This document shows, in pieces, positions 16,546 to 25,800 of a DNA stretch of 46,981 nt. Made by a program: the position numbers and the translations under genes. The stretch's first letter is position 1, and the number at the start of each line of letters is the position of its first letter. Source of the DNA: Desulfofundulus thermosubterraneus DSM 16057 (lineage in GTDB: Bacteria > Bacillota > Desulfotomaculia > Desulfotomaculales > Desulfovirgulaceae); contig NZ_FQZM01000030.1 in NCBI RefSeq assembly GCF_900142025.1, forward strand, positions 1 to 46,981. Direction: 5' to 3'. Under the pieces are notes generated by a model. The model had not been told where the DNA came from. It saw nothing but the letters and a program-made list of their open reading frames with translations, and made no database searches.

Positions 16546-17880
16546 TTACCTAATATTTGTAACCATGCTCATAAGTTTTCTAACATCAGTTTCCTTTTCT
16601 AAGTTAAGAATAAATTCGGCTGTTTCCTTAATACGTTGCCCACCTAAATAATTATGTGTATATTTCTCATATAGTTCTATAAATTTTTCGCGGCTCAAAG
16701 GACAATCCGGACCTCCTAGCGGCTGTTCGGCACTATCTACAACCTGCTGGCCTCCTTTTAGCGTTACTACCACACGTGCAGTACCTGAGTTGAACTCCGC
16801 GGGCCAATTACGATGAACATTAACTTTAATTTTTTCGCGGACTTTTTTGTACAAAGGATCGTTAATTTTTTGTTCCGTAAAAGTACCGTAATTTACATCA
16901 CCATCGATAAGAACACCAGCTAAAATATGTTGAAAACTAAACCGGCTGTCCTCGACATCTACCGGCGACGGACGGTCACACGTTGCGTCTATAGGCCCCA
17001 CATCAAGCTCTATACTTTCGACGTTTTCGTGATTTAACCCATGTTCTTTCTTCATTACCATCAGCATATCAATTTGTCTGTGTGTCAGAAAGCAACAAGG
17101 ATACTTCTTTACCCAAATATTATGAACATGCCATCTCGGCTTACCCAGGTCTTTAACAATGTCAGCCATGGGCAGATCGATTCGACCGTGAAGAGACGTC
17201 AGCCATCCCTCTATATTAGCAGTGCCTGTCATACCTTTCTGAGCCAAAACAGCAGCCAGGTAGCCGTCCCTACAGGCTATAGCAGACTCTAGGTAGTGCG
17301 CATCTGTGCCGAAGTTAGCGATAAACCCGCTCGCCCTTCCGATAGCGATACCTATAGCAGACCTTATGGCCTTAGCATCAAGATCAAGCGCTTTTGCCGC
17401 TACCACTGCAGCACCAATTACTCCATAGAATGGTAGATCCGTTATGCCCTTAGATGTCAGAGTAAACATTCCCACTCTGTTCATTACTTCCAAAGCGATA
17501 GCAGAGGCTTCAACTACTTTTCTTCCTGAAAGATTTAGCTTCTCGGCAAGCGGGAAAATAACAGGGAAAACAGTTATGTCGCTAGTTGCAGAGGGAAACT
17601 GGTCATCCTCCAACTCAGCTGCATGGGCAAAATGACCATTTGCAAGAACGGCATATTCCACTGATGTGCGAAAGCCACAGCCGATTACTCCTGCCTCCAC
17701 TGCTCCTTGAACTTCCCTCGTATACGCGGCCATTCTCCTTCCTGAATCTGTTGCAGATCCCGCTACCATTCCTGCCATTGTCTTTAGGGCTAATTGTTTT
17801 GTAAACTCGATTGTATTACTTGGAATGTCCTCCAGTGTAGTCTTCTGAACGAAAGCACTAATAGTATCGGCTATGCTCAC
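16546..17880 (-). CDS. MmgE/PrpD family protein
   Basis: A 444-residue member of the family of 2-methylcitrate dehydratase PrpD and cis-aconitate decarboxylase. Visible landmarks are LKTMAGMVAGSATDSGRRMAA, NGHFAHAAELEDDQFPSATS (family active-site region with the HAAELEDD block), GRASGFIANFGTDAHYLESA, and HNIWVKKYPCCFLTHRQIDM. The start is GTG at 17880 with GGGGGGG ten bases upstream. It is the first gene of the acetone carboxylase operon. I know of no accepted role for this family in acetone breakdown, so its job here is open: a dehydratase, hydratase or decarboxylase acting on a product of the pathway, or an unrelated passenger. Confidence 0.88.
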   Translation of the reverse strand: MSIADTISAFVQKTTLEDIPSNTIEFTKQLALKTMAGMVAGSATDSGRRMAAYTREVQGAVEAGVIGCGFRTSVEYAVLANGHFAHAAELEDDQFPSATSDITVFPVIFPLAEKLNLSGRKVVEASAIALEVMNRVGMFTLTSKGITDLPFYGVIGAAVVAAKALDLDAKAIRSAIGIAIGRASGFIANFGTDAHYLESAIACRDGYLAAVLAQKGMTGTANIEGWLTSLHGRIDLPMADIVKDLGKPRWHVHNIWVKKYPCCFLTHRQIDMLMVMKKEHGLNHENVESIELDVGPIDATCDRPSPVDVEDSRFSFQHILAGVLIDGDVNYGTFTEQKINDPLYKKVREKIKVNVHRNWPAEFNSGTARVVVTLKGGQQVVDSAEQPLGGPDCPLSREKFIELYEKYTHNYLGGQRIKETAEFILNLEKETDVRKLMSMVTNIR

Positions 17881-18043
17881 CTTTTTACCCCCCCAATAAA
17901 ATTAGTTTTGTTTTTCCGCATTTCATTTACTACTTAACTGTTTCCTCTGCACCCCCTTTACATATTTAATTAATTAAAGTAAACAACACGACGGGTAATC
18001 CTCCTCACAGAAGCCACAAAAGTAAAAATATGGCAATCCTTGT

Positions 18044-18063
18044 GCGTTCCACATATGGTACAG
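18044..18063 (-). promoter_or_regulatory. Candidate operator GCGTTCCACATATGGTACAG
   Basis: This imperfect palindrome (plus-strand sequence; TTCCACATATGGTA core) lies 12-30 bases downstream of the predicted transcription start, where a repressor would act. GTTCCACA is shared with the operator-like site at the acyl-CoA operon promoter, and GGAAC half-sites occur at the IclR gene promoter. The adjacent IclR regulator is the likely binder. Confidence 0.45.
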
Positions 18064-18081
18064 TGTCCCCATCACGAAACC

Positions 18082-18110
18082 ATATTACAACAACTAACCG
18101 AGCATGTCAA
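18082..18110 (-). promoter_or_regulatory. Promoter of the MmgE/PrpD-acetone carboxylase operon
   Basis: Minus-strand TTGACA (18105-18110) and TAATAT (18082-18087) are 17 bp apart. The predicted start is near 18075, so the leader is about 195 bases long. The surrounding DNA is AT-rich. Confidence 0.7.
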
Positions 18111-18224
18111 GATAATTTAAAAATATTTTGTTAATAAGAATTCATTTACAATTCTATTTTTTGTTTAAGTAATAAATAAAATAAAAAAGAGCATACCCCG
18201 AAATCTCCATTTGATCCAAATAAT

Positions 18225-18479
18225 ATGAAGAGGAGGTACGCTCAAAATGAAATTTTATTCATTTATTTCCGTGAAGGAATTCGCTTAAAAGGCGTGCCTA
18301 TACCACAAACACAGGAAATTAAACATCCCCAACCTTTCCTGCCAAAAGGATGTGAAAATATTGAGGATCAGTCCGGACGCCAGCCCGGCATTCTGAGGGG
18401 GGTGGTAGAGGTCAAACCCATGGAAACGGAGTACCAGACCCTGCGAACAGCTCTTGCCCAGCGTTTTCGGAACATGAAC
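18225..18479 (+). other. Short open frames, probably decayed
   Basis: After an AT-rich stretch, a good ribosome binding site (AGAGGAGGTACG) precedes ATGAAATTTTATTC at about 18247, which stops after 12 codons. Another frame from 18225 is open for 87 codons and overlaps the end of the IclR gene on the other strand. Neither product is recognisable, and the change of reading frame suggests a broken gene or insertion fragment. Apart from this and the promoter, the region 17881-18479 shows nothing else. Confidence 0.25.
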
Positions 18480-19316
18480 TCAAGATAAGGCTTCCCTAAT
18501 CAGGGCATCCTGGCCTGTCGGTGCATATGGTTCTTTTCCGCTAAAGGCGTCAGTTATTCTCCTGGCGGCCTCTTTTACTTTTTCCGCATAAAAAGGCATT
18601 ACTTCTGGGTTCATCTGCGCAGCCAGTCCGATACATGCAATGACCATATTAACATTGCCATACAAGTCGAAGATCGGAGCACTTACACCGCAAATCCCCG
18701 GCGTATGCTCCTCATAACTCTCGGCATAACCCTTAACGCGGATTTGCTTTAGGTGTTCCTTGAATTGATCTACATTTGTTATGGTCTTGTTTGTAAACCG
18801 CTTGATCCCCACTTTTCTAATAACTTCCTCTGCCTCTTGTTCATCTAAAAAAGCTAAAAAGCACTTGCCAAAGGAAGCGCTGGTAATAGGGAAATATTGC
18901 CCAATACTCACTGTGACGCGAACCGGCCGGTTGGGTTCTTCCTTAGCCACGTACATTAACCGGTTGCCCGATATAGGTTCGACAAGAACGCTCGTCTGCC
19001 CGGTTTGTTCGGCCAACCATTTCAGATGTGGCCTGGCCGTTTTAAGGTAGTCAATAAATTCCGCCGCTCTCGCTCCCAGGACAATCAGATACGAACCAAG
19101 GCTATAATGTTTGGAATCTTCATCATAGGAAACTAAACGGTATTCATTGAGCACTTTTAAAATGCGGTAGCAGGTGCTCTTGTTAATTGAAAGATCCCTT
19201 GAAATTTCGGATAATGTACTTAAACGATGTTTGTAACGGCTCAGGTATTCTAGGATTTTAATGGCCGTTTCTACGGCCGGAACCTCTGACCTGTTCTTTT
19301 TACTTTCGTTTAGCAT
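18480..19316 (-). CDS. IclR family transcriptional regulator
   Basis: A 278-residue regulator with an N-terminal winged helix-turn-helix (AIKILEYLSRYKHRLSTLSE ... NKSTCYRILKVLNEYRLVSY, residues about 17-66). A C-terminal effector-binding domain follows (YVAKEEPNRPVRVTVSIGQ, SASFGKCFLAFL, SYEEHTPGICGVSAPIFD). The start was taken at ATG 19316 because AAGGGG lies seven bases upstream; a TTG at 19322 is possible. IclR proteins control catabolic genes and usually repress themselves. Its own promoter carries two inverted TGGAACCA sites, and related half-sites occur at both neighbouring catabolic operons. I infer it controls acetone and acyl-CoA degradation; the inducer is unknown. Confidence 0.92.
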   Translation of the reverse strand: MLNESKKNRSEVPAVETAIKILEYLSRYKHRLSTLSEISRDLSINKSTCYRILKVLNEYRLVSYDEDSKHYSLGSYLIVLGARAAEFIDYLKTARPHLKWLAEQTGQTSVLVEPISGNRLMYVAKEEPNRPVRVTVSIGQYFPITSASFGKCFLAFLDEQEAEEVIRKVGIKRFTNKTITNVDQFKEHLKQIRVKGYAESYEEHTPGICGVSAPIFDLYGNVNMVIACIGLAAQMNPEVMPFYAEKVKEAARRITDAFSGKEPYAPTGQDALIREALS

Positions 19317-19369
19317 TTCCAAACCCCTTGTCTTTTTTAATTTAATTTTCCCAAGAAATGTTTCATACC

Positions 19370-19411
19370 TGGAACCAATTTCTCTTGAAAATTATACGGT
19401 TTCTGGTTCCA
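19370..19411 (-). promoter_or_regulatory. Inverted TGGAACCA/TGGTTCCA pair at the IclR promoter
   Basis: TGGAACCA (plus strand, 19370-19377) and TGGTTCCA (19404-19411) are exact reverse complements. One lies inside the -35/-10 spacer and the other just after the predicted start; their centres are 34 bp apart, about three helical turns. This is a convincing autoregulatory arrangement for a dimeric or tetrameric IclR protein. Confidence 0.6.
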
Positions 19412-19420
19412 TCCTGTCAA
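19391..19420 (-). promoter_or_regulatory. Promoter of the IclR gene
   Basis: Minus-strand TTGACA (19415-19420) and TATAAT (19391-19396), both perfect, are 18 bp apart. The predicted start is near 19384, about 70 bases before the ATG. Confidence 0.78.
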
Positions 19421-19538
19421 CGGTATCCGGACAAAGAGGTGAACCTCAACAACCTTATCAACTATATTTATGAAAAGCCCGGCCGGGCCGGAATCAGGGC
19501 TTCGAGCGGCAAAACGGTACTGTCCCAACTCTTCTCAT

Positions 19539-20864
19539 CTACTCCCCGGTTTTAGCGGCCCACGGGAAGCGCCGGATGAGGAACAAAGCTAGCACGAGCC
19601 CTGCCACCGCCAGGAGGTTGAGAGCCTGAAATACCGCCGGTACGCCCAGGTGGTCGGCCAGTACCCCCAGCAGGGTTACTCCCACGCCGCCCGTACCCAC
19701 GCCAAAGCCAATGGTGAAACCGCTGGCCAGCCCCTTGCGGTGGGGCATAAGCTGCTGCCCGAGGACGATGGTGGTCGAAAAGGTGCTGATCAGGGCTGCG
19801 CCTATAAAGGCCAGCAGCATCAGGGCAGCTAAACCGCCACCGGCATGGAGGAATAAATAGATCAGGGGGATGAGCAGGGCCATGGAACCGGCCATCACCC
19901 GGGGGGCTCCCAGAACATCGGTCAAAGGGCCCCCTAAAAGGGTGCCGAAGGCCCCGGCCAGCAGGAAGACGGAAACAAAATACCCGGCCAGGTGGGCATC
20001 GCCGTGCAAATAGTCGGTGTAATAAAGGGGCACGTAGGTAGAAAGCCCCGCGTGCAGCCAGGAACGGAAAATGATATAAATGAGGAGCAGGGTAAAGGCA
20101 ACCAGGGTTCCCTTGTTCCATTCCACACCGGCAGTTTGCGTAGAAGTCCGGTTCTTCCCTGAAAGGGGTGTCCCGCTTCTTTCTTTTCCATCTGCAGGGC
20201 CTCTAAAAGCCTGCCTTACCCCTTCTTCTTGCAGGGAATTAAGGCGCGGCCAGCAAAACATCAGCAGGCCGGCGGTAACCAGGCCAGGCAAAACGAAATA
20301 AACCGTGGCCTTCGGTCCACCCAGGGTCAAAAGCCAGGCCATGAACAGGGAACCCAGGCCAAAACCCAGGTTTCCGCCTACGGAAAATACGGCCATGCCG
20401 CTTCCCTTGCGCACACCGCTGGCCAGGTTGGCCGCGCGGGAACCTTCCGGGTGGTAGGCCGCCACGCCCAGGCTGGAGACGGCCACCGCCAGCAGGAGAA
20501 GGGAAAACCAGGGTAAACGGCCGGTAGCGGCCAAGCCCACGCCGGCCACCAGGCAACCCAGCGGCAAAAGCCAGCGGGCCGGACGCCGGTCGGCAAAATA
20601 ACCGAAAACAGGCTGGATAACCGATGAAGCCACGTTGGACACAAGCACTAAAAGACTGGTCTGGGCATAGGTAAGGGCAAAGGCCTGTTTTAATACCGGC
20701 AGCAAAGCGGGTAAGGCTCCCTGGGCCATGTCGGTGACCAGGTGGCCCCAGGATAAGAGCAAGAGCACACCCGCAATCGGCCTTCGCTGTTTTGCCGCCT
20801 TTCCCGCCGGCACTGCGCTACTTGTTGCTTCCATTTTTGATACGGACAAATATTCCACCCCCAT
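19539..20864 (-). CDS. MFS transporter, fosmidomycin-resistance (Fsr)-like
   Basis: A 441-residue membrane protein with about 12 hydrophobic segments and a hydrophilic central loop (about residues 215-245). The N-terminal block LLSWGHLVTDMAQGALPALLPVLK and the following SSVIQPVFGYFADRRP match the Fsr-type subgroup of the major facilitator superfamily. AAYHPEGSRAANLASG is a further typical motif. Substrate unknown; a drug or organic acid exporter is possible. The start could be ATG 20864 or the ATG ten codons later (20834), which has no better ribosome binding site. It is transcribed toward the IclR gene but separated from it by 120 bp holding the IclR promoter. Confidence 0.85.
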   Translation of the reverse strand: MGVEYLSVSKMEATSSAVPAGKAAKQRRPIAGVLLLLSWGHLVTDMAQGALPALLPVLKQAFALTYAQTSLLVLVSNVASSVIQPVFGYFADRRPARWLLPLGCLVAGVGLAATGRLPWFSLLLLAVAVSSLGVAAYHPEGSRAANLASGVRKGSGMAVFSVGGNLGFGLGSLFMAWLLTLGGPKATVYFVLPGLVTAGLLMFCWPRLNSLQEEGVRQAFRGPADGKERSGTPLSGKNRTSTQTAGVEWNKGTLVAFTLLLIYIIFRSWLHAGLSTYVPLYYTDYLHGDAHLAGYFVSVFLLAGAFGTLLGGPLTDVLGAPRVMAGSMALLIPLIYLFLHAGGGLAALMLLAFIGAALISTFSTTIVLGQQLMPHRKGLASGFTIGFGVGTGGVGVTLLGVLADHLGVPAVFQALNLLAVAGLVLALFLIRRFPWAAKTGE

Positions 20865-21029
20865 TTAGCACAACCGCCCTTCGCAGGGCTTTAATCTGAC
20901 GGCAACATCATTAAAGTTAATCTTACTCCTCCCCCTCCTTTTGTGGCAATGTCAAAAAGGCAGCAAATACAAAGTTAACATATTAATCATCAATTCTTTT
21001 TACCGTTTTTCAGGAGCTTTTTGGGGCAC

Positions 21030-21061
21030 AAAAAAACTGCCGTCCTTAAGAAGACGGGCAG
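21030..21061 (-). terminator. Rho-independent terminator after the AhpD-like gene
   Basis: On the minus strand CTGCCCGTC and GGACGGCAG form a stem with a short loop containing TTCTTAA, followed directly by seven T. It lies about 90 bases after the stop of the gene at 21152. Confidence 0.8.
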
Positions 21062-21151
21062 TAACCATGCCAGGAAAGAAACTTACATATATTAACAAAT
21101 TAATCCTGTCAAGAACAAGTATGCTGCCTGCAAACAGGGCAGGGAACATCC

Positions 21152-21493
21152 CTAACTTTTTCCCGCCAGGGAGTCCAGTACCTGCAGGGCTTCCGTGGCG
21201 TAGGCAGCCGCCGGTCCGCCCCCCATCAATACGGCCACGCCAACGGCTTCCACAATTTCTTCCCGGGTGGCGCCCAGCTCCAAAGCCTTGGCCACATGGA
21301 CGGCGATGCAGTAGTGGCACCTTATGGCCACGCCAATGCCTATGGCGACCAACTCCTTCTGTTTGGCGCTGAGGGCTCCGTCGCTGATGACGGCTTCGTG
21401 CAAATCCCGGAATCCCTTCATCACCCGGGGCAGCTCTTTGGCCAGCTTGCCCACACCCTGGTTAAAGTTCTCCAGCGTTTTTTGTACGTCCAA
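21152..21493 (-). CDS. Carboxymuconolactone decarboxylase/AhpD-like protein
   Basis: A small protein of about 113 residues with the AhpD-type redox motif RCHYCIAVHVAKALE (CxxC plus His) and the helical continuation ATREEIVEAVGVAVLMGGGPA. Such proteins act as alkylhydroperoxidase partners or simple peroxidases. The start was placed at TTG 21493 because AGAGGTG sits six bases before it; GTG 21502 is the alternative. It stands alone between the Wadjet operon and its own terminator, so it has its own job or is read through from jetD. Confidence 0.87.
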   Translation of the reverse strand: MDVQKTLENFNQGVGKLAKELPRVMKGFRDLHEAVISDGALSAKQKELVAIGIGVAIRCHYCIAVHVAKALELGATREEIVEAVGVAVLMGGGPAAAYATEALQVLDSLAGKS

Positions 21494-21577
21494 AATTTTC
21501 ACCTCTTTATAATTTATACCTTAAACTTTTTAACCTATTCGACTCCTTAGCTAAAGTTTCCTTCCAACCGGGCAATT

Positions 21578-22888
21578 TTATACCTTTCGCTCCCCCGGTT
21601 CATAGAGGGTGGACGGCGGCTCCACACACTCCTGTTCCAAGCGCAGGCCCTCCTGGAGCATTTTTTGAATCACGGGGTGGAAGAGGCGGTAATCCGGATC
21701 TTCCAGCAGAGAACGGAGGCGCCGGCCGTATGCTGGGGTAAAGGGCGAAGTAAACCGGCGGTATTGTTCCAGGGTGGGCACATCCATGTACAGGGGCTTC
21801 AGCCCGGGCAGGCAGCGCTTATGCAGGTGGACAAAGATGGAAAAACCCCCATAGTCAATGTCGCCCCAGTGATAAAACGGCACCGCCCGGCCGGTACCGG
21901 CCAGATATTCCCGCAGTTTACTTAAAAACCGCCGGCGGACCGTGTTATGATAACCCCCCAGGTATATGGCCAGAAATTTGTCCCGGCAGGTCTTAACGAA
22001 CTGGTAAAAGGGGGTCAGGTTTTCAATGGTGATAATATAATCGGCGGCAACATTTTTGACCGTCAGCCGGTCCACCATCTCCGCCGGCAACCCCAGGTCT
22101 GGGGAAAAATCTCCCACTTGCAGGGTACGGCCTTCAACTGCAAATTCCAGGCCGCCGCTGATGAAAATGTGCTGGGGGTTGTCCACAACCCCCACTTCGG
22201 CCAGAACCTGATTGACCTCTGCGGCAGTAAGGGTGGTCTCTTTTCCCCCGCCGTCTTTCCCCCAGTCCGGGTGGAAATCCCGGACAATTCGCGCCACAGT
22301 TGGAGCCAGATTGTTAAAAGCCTTGCTGTTGCCCAGCACCCGCAGACTGAAAACCCGCCTGGGTATCTCTTCCTGCAAAAGGCTAATCTCACGAATAACC
22401 ATGAAAAGCTGCTCCGAATGCTCCCGGTCCGCGGGACTCAGGTAGGGCTGGCTTTCCCCTTCTTCCAGCCGCCGGGCAACAGTATGGAAGAATTCCTGCG
22501 CCCAGGGGGCCGCCCCCCGGGCATAGTGCCTGGCCAGGCGGGCCAGTTCCTGGAATTGCTCCGCCCTGGGACGCCGTTTCAGCCGGGCGTAGGCCTCGTT
22601 CAGGTGATCAGTATTTAAGGCCACTTTCTCGATGAGATTATTTTCCTCAAACTTGACCCAGCGAATCTCAATTAACCCCCGGCGCTCCAAAGCCAGGGCG
22701 GCCCCATTGATCTCTTCCTTATACCGGACGGTGGTATCGTCAAAATAGCGGGGCATGGTCCGGGGTTCGAAATGAAACCAGATGCGCCGGTTGCCCCCTT
22801 TGCCCCTGGCCAGGGCGCTGCGCTCATACTTGTCCAGCAGAGTCTCCAGAATATAGCGTTCGTAGTCCATTGCCATCACCAAAGCCAC
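21578..22888 (-). CDS. jetD: Wadjet protein JetD (toprim/TopoVI-A-like nuclease)
   Basis: A 436-residue protein with the DUF2220-type C-terminal domain of JetD. The toprim-like acidic residues are visible: Glu in TIENLTPFYQF (about residue 289) and the Asp pair in WGDIDYGGF (about residue 343), followed by LYMDVPTLEQYRRF. JetD is the nuclease of Wadjet, cutting DNA that the JetABC motor has extruded, and so removes small circular plasmids. It is the last gene of the operon, six bases after jetC. The start is uncertain: GTG 22888 or one of two ATGs at 22876 and 22870. No catalytic residue seems lost. Confidence 0.88.
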   Translation of the reverse strand: MALVMAMDYERYILETLLDKYERSALARGKGGNRRIWFHFEPRTMPRYFDDTTVRYKEEINGAALALERRGLIEIRWVKFEENNLIEKVALNTDHLNEAYARLKRRPRAEQFQELARLARHYARGAAPWAQEFFHTVARRLEEGESQPYLSPADREHSEQLFMVIREISLLQEEIPRRVFSLRVLGNSKAFNNLAPTVARIVRDFHPDWGKDGGGKETTLTAAEVNQVLAEVGVVDNPQHIFISGGLEFAVEGRTLQVGDFSPDLGLPAEMVDRLTVKNVAADYIITIENLTPFYQFVKTCRDKFLAIYLGGYHNTVRRRFLSKLREYLAGTGRAVPFYHWGDIDYGGFSIFVHLHKRCLPGLKPLYMDVPTLEQYRRFTSPFTPAYGRRLRSLLEDPDYRLFHPVIQKMLQEGLRLEQECVEPPSTLYEPGERKV

Positions 22889-22894
22889 AAAAAT

Positions 22895-25800
22895 TTAACC
22901 CGCCGCCCTTTCCGCCGCCTCAATCCGGCTTTCGCCAACCGCTTCCTTAAACTGCTTGTAATCCTCTATCCAGCTGGTTTTCCCGTCGCGCATCACCAGG
23001 AGGGTGGTGGGTACATGGGGGCTGATAAACTCGCACTTGTCGGTAGGGGCGGCGATGATGGCCTGCATCCCCATCTCATTGATAAAGCGCAGGGAATTTT
23101 CCATACGGTCGATATCCATCCGGTTGAAGGCCTCGTCAAAGAGCATCAACCGGATGCTGTCCCGGTTGGTCTTGGCCCGGTAGAGCTGGGCAAAAGAAGC
23201 CACAATGGCCACGTAATAGGGAGTCTGGGTCTCGCCACCCGACTTTTCCCGGCAGACCTTGCTGAAGGTAGAGGTTTCACCGTTGGCATGGGTAATTTTG
23301 ATATCATAATCCAGAAAACTGCGGTAATCGGTGTATTCCGCAATGCTTTCGGGCAGGTACCTGGGCGGCAGGTTGATGATTTTATCAAACAGCTCGTCCA
23401 AGGCCTCCCGGTGCCGCTGCTGAAAAACACTGTCAAAAAGGGAGACGCCTCCCTCCACCATTTCCGTATCCTCCAGCATCTGGTAGAACTTGCGGTGCCT
23501 TTCGGAAGGGTATACCAGAAAACGGTATTTATCTCCGCCAAAGGAAATATCCTTTAAAGCTTCGTTTAAGAAGTCAAATTCATTGCGGGCGTTTTGAATG
23601 TTCTCCCGCAGCTTGTAGATGAAGTGCTCCTTGAACTCCTCCTCAGCTTCCCTTTTGGCCTGGTTAATTTTTTCCTCATATGTGGGCAGCTCGCTATCCA
23701 CCAGTTTCTTATACTCCTGTACCCACTCGTCATTCTCATCCGCTTCTATTCGCCCGCCGAACTGGTACTTATTGTTATATTCGGCCTTGAGGAGTTCCAG
23801 GGCCTTTTCCTTGTTAAGAATAAGCGTTTCCACGCTCTTGCGGTTGTGGGCGAAGTTGGCCGCCACCTCCTGGGGCGAATGGCGCCGGATCTCCCGGGCG
23901 TAACGCCTTTCCCCCTCGGGCACAATACGGGGGTTCAAGGAGCAAAACAGCCGGAACTCCTCTTCCAGCCGGGCATGCTCGTCTTCCAGGGTCACCCGTT
24001 CCGTTCTCTTCTGTTCCAGGGTGGTCAATAATTCTCCCTGCCGCTGGTTATATTTCTCAATCCGGCCGTTCAAGGCGTCCATTTCCAGTTCCAGTTGATC
24101 CAGCTTTTGCTGCAGGGCGTCAATGCCTGAAGTATCCACCCCGGCCAGTTCCTGTTCCCTGGCGGACAGATCCCGCCGTAACGCGGCCAGCTCCAGCCAC
24201 GTCCCCCGGCGCTCTTTCAGGAAGATGTAGTGTTCGTCCCGGCCGCTTGTTGTCTGGCTCAGCCTTTCCAGCCTCTCCAACCGGGGGAGCAATTCCTTCC
24301 GCGCCGCGGCAATCTCCTGCAGGCGGGCTTCTTTGCGGGCAATCTGGCGGGCATAGGCCCGTTCACCGATAAAGGGAGTTTCGTAAACTTCAAATTTAAT
24401 CTGCCGGGCGGTATGATTGCTGTAGGTCATGCAGGTCGGGGTAATGGCCCGGCGGTAATTTTTCAGTTCCTGTTCATTTTCACACTTGATCAGGTCGCCC
24501 ATAAGCTGGTGGACGTAGGCCAGGGCATAGCGGTTTTGGGATCGCACCTCGCAGGCCAGGGAGTTGGGTTCAATGCGGTTCAAGTACTTCAACACCCGGC
24601 CGGTATTGACCAGGCCTACCCCTGAGATGCGCCGTTCCTTTTTGTGTTTTTCATATACGGAAAGGGCATAATCAAAATGTTCCGGCTCCACAATCAGGTC
24701 GAAGCGCCGGGTGTTGAGCCAGCCCTCCACCGCGTCCTGCCACTTCTCGTCGGGAACTTCCAGAAGCTCGCAGAGCACCCTGGGCTCCACGTCAATGCCT
24801 TTCACGGCGCGGAACTTCTCCCGGATCAGATCCCGCAGGTCGGTCACCTTGCGGTCGTAAATATGCTTCTTGTTGCGCAGGCTGGCCAGTTCCTGCTGCA
24901 GGGTCTGCTCCTCCTGATCCAGCTCCTTCAGCTTGCGCCGGATTTCCCAGGCCTGTTCCTGCACCCTTTCCCGCACTCTCCCCAGGGTTTCCCGGCCCCG
25001 GTCAATCAACCGGCCCAGGGCATCGAGGGATTCCCCGTCACCGGGCGGCAGGGGCTGCCCGTCCCCAACCTGCCCGTCACCGGCCGCGGCCAGCCCCTGG
25101 AGCCCGTCCACCAGCTCCGCGAGCATACTGCGCTCAGCCGGTAAAAGCAAATCTTCCCCCGCCTCGTCCAGGAGTTGCGCCAGCACCCGGCATTCTTCCC
25201 GGGCGGTTTCAGCTACCAGGCTGCAAGCGTGGGACAGTTCCTTCACCCGTTCCTTGAGGGTGCGGATCTCACCTTTCAAACGCTCCACCAGTTGCCAGGT
25301 GGTATTGGCCGCCAGGGCGTCCCGGTAGGACCGCTCCTCCTCCCGGCAGCGTTTCAACCGTTCCCTGGCCCCGTCCAGAGCCTGGCTCAACCGGGCCAGC
25401 TCTTCTTCCAGGGCCCGGGCCTGTTCCAGATTGGCCTGCAAGCTGGCCGCCACCCCGTCCCGGTTGGCCCGCAGGATCACGTAATCCTGGATCAGGGCCC
25501 TTTCCCGGTCCCGCTGGATCTCCCGGTATTTTTCCTGGATATTTTCCAGAGCGGCTATTTTCTCCCTGGTCTGGGCCGCCAGGTCGCTGTACTCCTTGTA
25601 GCGCTGGAGGTTCTCCCGCATGATATCAATATTTATTTGCTTCTCTTCCAGCACGTAGGAGTAAACAAACTGGCGGATGTCCGTTATCGGCTTAAAGGAG
25701 ATGGCCTTTACGAAAAGGGTAAAGAACCGGTCCCCCAGGGAACCCAGCTTGTGGAGCAAATCGGCCTGGTATTTTTCCACCGTGGGATAAATGGTGGCCC

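Noticed and set aside
18225-18488. An 87-codon plus-strand gene upstream of the IclR gene
   Set aside because: The product is not recognisable, the frame overlaps the IclR 3' end, and the better ribosome binding site serves a different frame that stops after 12 codons. It is listed only as a low-confidence decayed region.
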